Source: Desarmillaria ectypa (taxonomy: Eukaryota; Basidiomycota; Agaricomycetes; Agaricales; Physalacriaceae). Taken from it: DNA of 64,000 nucleotides. The DNA lies in NCBI GenBank assembly GCA_030407005.1, contig JAUDYN010000003.1, forward strand, positions 682,001 to 746,000. Direction: 5' to 3'. Below the pieces are notes generated by a model, which did not search any database, had not been told where the DNA came from, and was given only the letters and a program-made list of their open reading frames with translations. Below, piece by piece: positions 55,977 to 64,000 of the stretch (position 1 is its first letter; each line of letters starts with the position of its first letter). Both the position numbers and the translations under genes were made by a program.

Positions 55977-58593
55977 ATGCCTTCTCGTCTCAATGGCTAT
56001 TCGGATGCCAGTTCAAAGCGTAATGCTCGAGGAACCGTGGATAATCGAACCGAGAACACAGCAGCAGGACCGAGCAAACTAGAAATTGTCCACAAGGCTT
56101 TGTTAGCACCGTTCAGCCACAGAAAGACTGATTCGTCTAAAATACTGTCAGATTGTACGTGTCTCATTGTTCTCTGTCCTATACAGCCCGACCGGATGAT
56201 CTCGTGCCCGACCGTGCCGTGAGTTAGAAAACTGATTTTTTTTTTTGACTTTCCTCTAGTGGCGCCTGTGATCATGAATCCGCGACTATTGAATGCATCT
56301 ACGGTCAACTCTAGGCAGCGTTCCACTGTAGAGAATTCAACCATTGGTCGGTCTCGTATGGATTTCGCTACACTGGGGCGCGCCCCACTTCGACTAGGAA
56401 TGGGCTCCCGACGTATAACTTCACGCGATCTTGAAATTGTAGAAGCCACTGAGGAGCTCCTTCTATCTGAAGTGCCCGAGCCGAAAGGTGTCGCCTCGAA
56501 TGTCAGTCTCCTTCGCGGTTTCAATGCGACCATACCTAGCGCAGAGCAAAGTCGGACACGACGAAAGCAGATGCGAAGTGTTAATGCGCCGCACCTTGGG
56601 CTCAAGAAGTTGGGCATGCATGCCAGAGGAATGCTTGCAGATGATGACGACGGCCATAGCGTCACCAGCGAAGATGACGTTGTAATGGTTCCGCGCGCCG
56701 ACACCATCCGAAAGACGAAGAGGAGAAAAGGCAGAGAAAGTCTAAGTGCATCAAAAATACTGGGCAAGGAGGAATTGTCGCGGCAGAAGAAAGAGATCCT
56801 GCGGGATAAAGAGAACATCAATATTAGAAGAGTATGTCTAAGCTTCTGTCTCGTTCCTGTCCTTTTGCACTTAACCTCTTTTCTCAGAGTTTGATTAATG
56901 GAGAAATAGCAGAGATCACAAACAAAATACAAGCACTGGATAATATCCGAAATAAACTTGAGCAGGATCTCCTAAAATTGCACGAGGATGAGTTGGAACT
57001 GGACGATGAACGTAAGTTTTATCGCAGACCACTTCCCGGTTCTAAATAATGGCATCACAGTCGTGGGTGTTCGGGAACGAATTGAATTTGAGCAAGAGTC
57101 AAGTCGAACTCCAAAAAAGAATTCTCAGTCCATACATCTTCCCCAGAGTTCACGGCGACGAAAAGGGCCTGCCTTCCTACCTTCGGAACATGACGAACTC
57201 CCACCAGGCGTGGCATTCATGGCAAGTAACTTCCATTGCTTTCATCTTCTCTTCTGATATTTATTTTGTAGACCCTGGAATCACACACGACACCAATAAC
57301 AGCTTTAGACTTTTCTGAGCCATACGGTACCCTTGTCAGTGCGTTCCAAGAAGATGCCCAGCCGCTAGTCTGGGACCTTTTTTCTGGGACAGAAATTGGT
57401 CGTTTACGAGGTCATACTCGCGCAGTAAAGTGCCTACAGGTGGAGGATCATGTCTGTTTATCCGGAAGCGAAGACGGTACAGTACGCCTTTGGGACTTGA
57501 GAAGAGTGGAGAGCGATGATACGGATGGGTGGGGAGATGAGGGTGAGATCGTCAGTCTCAGTGACGTCACCGAGGAAAGCGAGAATGGTGACGAGCCTTC
57601 GCCAAGACCAAATGGAATTCGGAATGGTAAAGAACCCATGGAGCGGCGGAATGATCCCTGCGCCAGAGTGTTGGAGGGCCACACCAAGGCCGTAACTGCC
57701 TTGTACTTTGAGGATGACTGCTTGGTATGGGGCTAATCAACACTACTGAAGCAACATCGATTGATTCATCTCACGTAGGTAACAGGTGCTTCGGATAAGA
57801 CACTTCGACAATGGGATCTAGCGACAGGACAATGCGTTATGACTATGGATATCTTATGGGCAATGTCCCATTCAGCGACATCAGTCCCTGGGACATTACC
57901 AAATGGTTTGTTCTCTGGCGCCGCTGCATCGATCGGCTCTTTTGCGGTCCCAACACCTCCATTCTCAGATGGAAGCTGGGAAATGTACGAAGATTTCGTT
58001 GGCGGTGTACAGTTTTGGGGTTATGGTCTGGTTAGCGGCAGCGGAGATGGCGCGGTTCGAATGTGGGACAGTACGTCGTCTATCTCCACGTCTCCTCTCA
58101 TTAATGACTTTGTGAACACTCAAAGTGCGAACTGGACAAGCCCATCGAACACTCTTAGGCCATACCGGACCAGTAACATCTATCCAATTTGACGAGATAC
58201 ATATTGCGAGTGGAAGTTTGGATAAGTCTATTCGGGTAAATTCGTCTTCTTTCGTCCGCCCCGTGGTTGATTAATGTCATAGATATGGGATCTTCGAACT
58301 GGAGGTGTGTTTGAGACACTGAAATACGACCACGCTGTCACGGCCCTACAATTTGACACACGAAAATTGGTTGCTGCAGCTGGTGAAAATGGCATAAAGG
58401 TACGATCATTCGTAAAGGAGCTTCTTGCAGACCGATATGTTATGCCCATTTGTAGGTCTACAACAGAACGAGCATGCAGCAGTCAACGCTAAGCACCAAC
58501 GGACACACCCACCCCGTACAACGGCTAAGATACATGGACCGATACCTTGTCTCCGGGGGTCGCGATTCCACCGTCAAGATTTGGTCACTATAA
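55977..58593 (+). CDS. MDV1: Mitochondrial division protein 1, WD40
   Basis: Nine exons: 55977-56154, 56260-56831, 56888-57011, 57061-57221, 57272-57724, 57779-58070, 58126-58235, 58283-58399, 58456-58593; 2145 nt, 714 aa. Intron 4 is GC-AG (donor GCAAGT at 57222). The layout is that of Mdv1/Caf4: an N-terminal region that would bind Fis1, a coiled coil at about 228-292 ([22 protein letters not shown]) for dimerisation, and a WD40 propeller from about 346 ([49 protein letters not shown] ... [12 protein letters not shown]). A 50-residue acidic insert sits between two blades (about 421-470). The protein recruits dynamin Dnm1 to mitochondria for fission. No membrane segment is expected. Confidence 0.93.
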
Positions 58594-58997
58594 CATGAGA
58601 ATAATTATGCGAATTAAAGTTATTTGGTTTGTACTTGTCTGGTTGGCATATACTCATGGACATATCCACAAACCAATATTCCCTGCACATCAGATGTATT
58701 TATACGCAATACAGAACATAGACCAACCTCTTTCAGTGCATCACGCGTCTGACGTTGCGGATCCGGAAGAAGGCCGCACAGCTTTCACTTTGACAAGTTC
58801 ATTGGTTCATCGCAACGATCAACACCCCGATTGATGTGGCATATCTGATGTGAGGGCATGATGAGATCTACGGCACTCGTGCCTTGTGGTTCCGGTGGGG
58901 AGCCTGCGCCGCTCCTCGAACAAGGAGAAGATGACCTGAAAAAGCGTGTTTGTAGCTTGCTTGTCTTCCTACACTGGCATAAGCACTAAGGGCATCG
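58594..58997. other. Spacer between MDV1 and the GH79 gene
   Basis: 404 bp. No coding frame with family features; nothing notable seen. Confidence 0.45.
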
Positions 58998-60967
58998 ATG
59001 GGACTCCCCGTTCTCTTACTGGTTCTCGTCTTCCAATTCTTGTACGCTTATGCTGCCGTGAATGTCTCTTGGTCTACCACCGCCTCGGATTCATCAAAAA
59101 ATGTGGTGCAGGCTAATTTCCTGGGTGTCAGTTTCGAGCTTAGTTTCATGGATCAATATTGTGAGTTCACCCTTATCCTGCCTCTCTCACTATTGACCAG
59201 TCTCAGTTGGCAACGACACGTCTACAATTCCGCAAGCAATGCTGAACTATCTTTCCGAAATACGCACCCGTACGGGGTCCAATCCCGTTCGGCTCCGAAT
59301 AGGTGGTAATTCAGCAGATAGCTCAACATATTTGCAAAACCAGACCTCGCCGATGCTCAAGCTCACTGATCCGAATGCTAACTATAACAACCAGCCTGTG
59401 GATTATGGCCCTATGCTATGGGAAGTATTGCAAAATGTGTCGGGCTCGGTCGGGGGAGCCGAGTACCTCATCGGTATATCTCTCAGTGACCCCAATAACA
59501 CCGGATCCAAAATCGCCGGGGACGCAAGGGAGATCTTGGGCGATAACTTGGATTCGATCCTCGTAGGGAACGTCAGTCGTCTGGTTCCTATTCCCTTTGT
59601 CATTTCTCGCGTATCTCAATTTGACCCGTACAGGAGCCAGATTTGTACACTTCGCATGGCAATAGACCCTGGTTACAAAATTACACGGTCCAGGACTACA
59701 TCGGGGTGCGTTTGATTTTGACGTGCGTCTTGGCGTCGTGCGAGCGATCTATTGTAGGAGTTCTCGGGAATCTCAAATTCCCTGAATAATACCTCTGCGG
59801 GTGATATTTTGAACACTCAGATATGTGCTGGTCCGACGATATGCTGCCAGTGGGTACGTCGGTTGAGTTTTTAGATTGATCTATCTCACGAATATCTTAG
59901 GATTTGGCGACTCTATTACAACAGGGCTACTTGGCAACATTCAGTAACATACTCAAATACATCACGTCAGTCAACTCTACCACAGAACAGGGAGTTCGGG
60001 CTTACTCATGACCTTTCATCTAGCCTACAACATTATCCTCAGAATAACTGCTTTGGCTCTTATCAGTATGGGCTACCGTACTATCTCCAACATTCCAACA
60101 GTATGTGTCCAGCCCCCATTTATCTCAATTTGGAATGAGTTTTTGTGTTTCCCAGCGGTGGGTCTGGCTAGCTGGCAGCAGTACGGTATCGATATTGTGG
60201 CCTCAAATACTACTGCTAGTCGTCCTCGGCTGGTCATGTCCGAGTTCAACTCGGCCTCGTGCGGTGGAATCGCCAACATCTCTGATACCTTTGCTGTTGG
60301 ATCGCTATGGACGGTCGACTATGCCTTGCAAATGGCTGCAGTCGGTTATTCCGCTGCGTATATCCATACGAGAGAGAAGGGCATATTCTATAACCTGATA
60401 GACCCTCCTAACACCACACTGTCCAGTGATACATGGACAACAAATCCACCCTTCTACGCCGTACTCGCCGTGCCAGAAATATTGCAAGCCAACAACGGCA
60501 GTATCGTCGTTGACCTCAACTTGGGGGGATCAATGACTGGCAATAGCACCGTCGCGGGATATGCCGTTTACGATGCCGGGAGCCTTTCGGCATCGAAATT
60601 GGTCCTTTTCAACTATGATAACTCTTCCGTGGAGTTCTCCCTGGCAAATTCGGTATCTGGCCAGCCATCCATCAAGTATTTGGCATCATCGGATGTAGCG
60701 GAAAAGCGGAACATCGCTTGGGGTGAACAGTCGTTTGTGGGTACCAACGATGGAAAGCCTGTCAATGTGACGCGCGATACCAGCGGGTTCAGTTGGCTTC
60801 CACTCGGTGGCAATTTGGACTGCTCGGGAAATTGCACGATAGAAGTACCTGGTCCCAGCCTAGCAGTGGTATACTTATCTGAGTCTGTATCGAATTCCGC
60901 TCGACGTACGGTTCCTGCCTCTTTTGCTGCTGTTGGTTTTGCCCTTATTTTTGGATTCTTTACTTAA
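58998..60967 (+). CDS. Secreted GPI-anchored glycoside hydrolase family 79
   Basis: Seven exons: 58998-59160, 59201-59571, 59634-59705, 59758-59853, 59901-59965, 60024-60100, 60156-60967; 1656 nt, 551 aa. It starts with a signal peptide (LLLVLVFQFLYAYA) and ends in a hydrophobic tail (VPASFAAVGFALIFGFFT) typical of GPI-anchor signals. RLRIGGNSADSS, the acid/base glutamate in GNEPD (E179) and the nucleophile in MSEFNSASCGG (E311) are GH79 hallmarks; the family cleaves beta-glucuronides, including those of arabinogalactan or heparan-like glycans. The C-terminal beta-sandwich region is present. The acid/base codon is the first codon after an intron. Many N-x-S/T sites fit an extracellular, cell-surface location. 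Substrate is not predictable here. Confidence 0.88.
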
Positions 60968-61173
60968 TCCATAGCTTGTCTAGTTGTTATATTATAGATG
61001 GACTTCTTTAACACGAACTTCCTTTGGATTTTGATTCTTCGAGGACGCGACCCTATTTTTCACGTGATGTTTGAGGACGCGTGAAAGCAATTTGAAATTT
61101 AGATTTACCCCCGTTCCTTATCCATTGTCCTTCCAACCCTACAAAAAGCCTCGTTTCATGCCTACTTAGCCCC
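60968..61173 (+). promoter_or_regulatory. Promoter region of the GCNA-like gene
   Basis: It has ACGCGT at 61077-61082 and a related GGACGCGACC near 61044, about 90-130 bp before the ATG. ACGCGT is the fungal MluI cell-cycle box, bound by MBF at G1/S genes. Functional relevance is inferred. Confidence 0.4.
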
Positions 61174-63235
61174 ATGTCGGGCAGCAAATTTCCCACTAAA
61201 ACACGCACTTTGCGAAAGGCTCCTTCTCTTGTGCTGAATGCTCCTACTACAGCTTCGGCCACGCCAGCGAAGTATACGCCTAGAAAACTAGGCAAGCTTA
61301 GATGGACAAGTAGCACCGATATTGTCCCCGACAGCGGGGAAGAAAACAAGTACGACTCTATGCGACTTTATACAGATATTGACACGCTAGACCGACGTAG
61401 CTACACTCCTAGCGAGAACGTTGATCGGAAGAATAGAGAAGAAGTCATTGTGATTTCTTCTGACGAAGAAAACACGTACGATTCAACGTAAAAATCATTC
61501 AATTTGTCTCTCACATCTATCTGTAGAAACGAACCCGTGAAATGTAACCCTGCGGCGTGCGTACCTCCATATTTCCAGTATTGTCACTGACTTGCTTATC
61601 TCAGTGGCGACGATCTTTCAAGCAGCCCCAAAAAGCCTAAGCGGGTAGTCCGAAGAATTGTGCAAAGCTCCGATGAATCTGAAGATGATTCACAACCCAC
61701 AACCAAGTCGGAAGTCATTGAAATTTCAGATAATCTATCTGACGAGGGAGATGCGGTGCCGCGCATTCCGCAGCCAACAAGCCGCTCGAATAGTCGCATA
61801 CCTCAAGTTGCAATATCTGTTGATGGTTCGGTCATGACTTGGTAAGTCCGATACGAAAGCAATGTGCTTACCCCGTCCCTTCTTAAATAAAAACCAGGGA
61901 CGCCCCTGTATCTCCACGAAAACCTCTACGCGTACCGTCAAATGGGAAGGCCGGCGCTGGCCCGTCCGCTCTTCGTCGAAACAAAGAGCTTCCTAGTTCT
62001 GCGTTGAAGCCTAGCGCCCCCACGACAGTTTTTCCTGCCCCAAAAACTCTTAGGTCGCGATCAAACACAAAAAGAGCGCAAGCAGAGGCCGAGTTAAAGC
62101 GTCTGGCAGAATTCACTCAGATTCTGTTCAATGATCTCAACAGAGACGTTTTCAACAGTGGCCTTCCAGCTGACGTTGAACTCTGCTGGAGCAAAAGACT
62201 CAATACAACGGCTGGTCGCGCAACGTACGCCCGGTGAGATGTTATTCTGGAGCGTATATGTAGTGGCTTATTCTATATAATAGGAAAGACGGCATAGTTT
62301 CTGGAAAAATCGAACTGGCCATTAAGATTCTAGATTCTGAAGGCAAGTAGTACACACCCCCGTTTCCATGTATGTCTGAATAGTGCGGTAGAGCGGATTA
62401 TGAAAACACTATCTCACGAGATGTGTCATCTTGCATGCTGGATAATCAACAAGAAACTTAGCGAGAGCCACGGACCTTTGTTCAAAGCTTGGTATGGATT
62501 CGTAGAATCGCCAGCAGCATTGTGCATTCATTTTTTTTTTCGAACCAGGGCAGCCAGAATGGCCGCGAAACGGCCTGATATTGAAGTTTCGGTATGTTCT
62601 ACCCTTTGGAGGTTTCATTTTCGTCTCGTTGACCATAGCATAAAGACTACTCATAACTACGAAATTTCTTACAAGTTTGAATGGAGTATGTATCCGTTGA
62701 CCTATAAGGACGATGCCTCTAATTTTTGATAGAGTGCGAGATATGTGAATTGGTGTAAGCTCATCCATTTTTGTTCCAATTATCTTAACTGACTTCGCTG
62801 CAGTTATGGAAGACATAGCAAGTCGATCAAACCGGACGATGGCAAGTATCGTCGCTGGTTTCTCGGTGTCGCTGACAATGAGCTTGCCGTTAGTATGTGG
62901 TAGATGCCATGAAGGAAAGCTTATACCTCTTTTCACTCAACGCCAGCGGAAGGCTCCTCAGACCCCGAAGATCGGCCGTATGGCGGCGACTAAGCCAAGG
63001 GGTATGTTCATATGTGCGACTGAGAGCGTCTGCTAATCGACTTGAATTGGAAGATCCACCGCTGCGGATGCAACCTGGGCTGTCTGATGCTTTGAAAGAC
63101 GATATGATTGACTTGACGATATGCTCAGTAGATTCCGACGAAGAAGTAGCTCAGGCTGCTGCCGAATCGGATTCAGAGGTGGAGGTGCTCGCTACACTCT
63201 TGGAATCTACTACGATAGCTGGACCTAGTTACTGA
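61174..63235 (+). CDS. SprT-like metalloprotease, GCNA-type
   Basis: Eleven exons: 61174-61487, 61605-61841, 61898-62233, 62284-62346, 62384-62491, 62549-62591, 62646-62685, 62733-62754, 62804-62841, 62894-63001, 63054-63235; 1491 nt, 496 aa. The N-terminal 240 residues are disordered with acidic SUMO-interacting-like motifs (EVIVISSDEE, EVIEISDNLSDE); another is near the C-terminus (MIDLTICSVDSDEE). The SprT domain runs from about 245 with zinc ligands in HEMCH (H328, E329, H332) and H346. A zinc ribbon follows (CEIC ... CGRC). The last-but-one intron is GC-AG (62842-62893). GCNA/SPRTN-type enzymes degrade DNA-protein crosslinks in the nucleus, GCNA through SUMO binding. Intron 4 is only 37 nt. 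Confidence 0.88.
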
Positions 63236-63623
63236 TACTCAAACAATGGCTATTTTTCGGGTAAAAGTTGTTTGTTGGATTTACGGACAATTTAGTACAG
63301 AACACATCTAAATATTATTGCCAGTTGATTTTTGATCTGCCCGTGATATGAATGCGGCATTCAACTTTTTGACGTGCCTTAGAGAAAGAACGTAGTTTTC
63401 CGGGTCTTGAGTGGGGTCCTTCTTTACGTCCAGTTTCGACTTCTCTATATGCAAGAATGGCCGGGGCAATCGATATAATTGCAGATGTGCGTAGCACGTA
63501 CTTAGGGTATGCGGTGCCGGCGCCTTCACCTAGAACAAAGATACAGACATGCCGCAAACTTACAGATAAATGGTCGATGCGAGGCGGATTGGACGTGACT
63601 TGACACGACTTACAAGGTTAATG
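63236..63623. other. Downstream of the GCNA-like gene, unassigned
   Basis: A minus-strand frame at 63308-63529 (DPENYVLSLRHVKKLNAAF) has a protein-like composition but no start, partner exon or family I recognise. The 15-mer CTCAAGACCCGGAAA occurs on the minus strand both here (near 63411) and near 63645. Confidence 0.3.
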
Positions 63624-64000
63624 TCAAGGTTTCCGGGTCTTGAGATTTGACTGTTCTTCTGGAGGACCAGAGGCTTTCCTCTTCGTACCCAATTTGTTGA
63701 TCTCTCCAGCCCCCTCTTCGTCTTCAGCCTCGCCCTCACCACCACTGGACGCGTCATCGTCTTTGGAACCACCGCCCTTTGCTATGTCTTCCACCTCTTT
63801 CACAGTACATTCTATCCCGAGGCGCTGACATTCGGCTTCTGGAAGATAGTCGCTATCACCATTAGTGCCAGAAACCTTCCTTGCAATGGCGCCGTACTAC
63901 TCCTCAAACGCGTCATGGCAGCCATATCCGTCATTCTAGTAAAGGACAAGGAAAAGATGCACATTATCGTCTTCCTCTGCTGCGATAGACAGATCGTGTC
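63624..64000 (-). pseudogene. Unassigned minus-strand frame with two internal TAG codons
   Basis: From the right edge a frame reads AAEEDDNVHLFLVLY, TAG, NDGYGCHDAFEE, TAG, YGAIARKVSGTNGDSDYLPEAE and then an acidic/basic tail ending KTRKP with TGA at 63624-63626. Each TAG could come from CAG by one C to T change. It may be a decayed gene, or the TAGs may lie in introns I cannot place. No family is recognised. Confidence 0.3.

Noticed and set aside
62347..62359. GC donor for intron 4 of the GCNA-like gene (GGCAAGTAG at 62342)
   Set aside because: It would create GTG-CGG-TAG, a stop. The GT donor at 62347 keeps the frame, giving a short 37-nt intron.
1..64000. CRISPR arrays, bacterial operons, rRNA or complete tRNA genes
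   Set aside because: No regularly spaced repeats, no prokaryotic gene layout and no rRNA/tRNA sequence was seen; gene structure is clearly fungal.

Overview
The window is from a filamentous basidiomycete, most likely an agaricomycete. The protein-coding genes on the right are intron-dense with 37-117 nt GT-AG introns plus a few GC-AG introns. The encoded proteins have fungal orthologues (UMP1, GID1/RanBPM, ASA1, MDV1, a GPI-anchored GH79). The left half is Ty3/gypsy chromovirus and Ty1/copia sequence. All calls are made from the sequence and family knowledge; no database search was run.

Left 38.5 kb: a dead gene packed with retrotransposons. A degenerate minus-strand paralogue of the giant DUF6606/DUF3638/DUF3645 gene runs from 38536 down to 28389. 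It is interrupted by a copia element (31490-35972) and cut at 28388 by a decayed gypsy chromovirus (D). D is interrupted twice. A second chromovirus copy, E, lies on the minus strand and runs off the left edge (1-4812). A solo LTR of a different gypsy family lies in reverse at 4914-5163 and 24162-25271. Into that solo LTR went chromovirus B (5164-24156, TSD AAGAG). Into B's pol, between protease and reverse transcriptase, went a full-length element C of the solo-LTR family (10004-20493, TSD CCGT). Every junction except E's and D's outer ends can be read to the base.

The two families use different expression strategies. B, D and E are Tf1/sushi-like chromoviruses: a chromodomain ends Pol, a 13-nt stretch at the predicted 5' end of the RNA is complementary to the sequence just after the 5' LTR (self-priming), pol lies in the -1 frame relative to gag, and a 12-bp hairpin abuts the gag stop. 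They also carry a long overlapping ORF for a putative single-pass membrane protein with a PPPY motif. C has Gag, protease and RT-RNaseH-integrase as three ORFs joined by two identical TGATG stop/start overlaps, and is saturated with the palindrome ACTAGT. CpG to TpG/CpA transitions account for many of the inactivating stops.

Right 25 kb: ordinary compact gene space. In order: UMP1 (minus) and GID1/RanBPM (plus) share a divergent promoter; ASA1 (minus) converges on GID1 and diverges from a ZZ-finger protein gene (plus); then, all on plus, the intact 3112-aa DUF6606/DUF3638/DUF3645 gene, MDV1, a GH79 glycosidase and a GCNA-like SprT protease. I give exon coordinates for all of these; the summed exons are multiples of three in every case. 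The last 0.4 kb holds an unassigned minus-strand reading frame with two internal stops. These genes are housekeeping functions in proteasome assembly, GID E3 ligase, ASTRA complex, mitochondrial fission and DNA-protein crosslink repair, and do not form a functional cluster.
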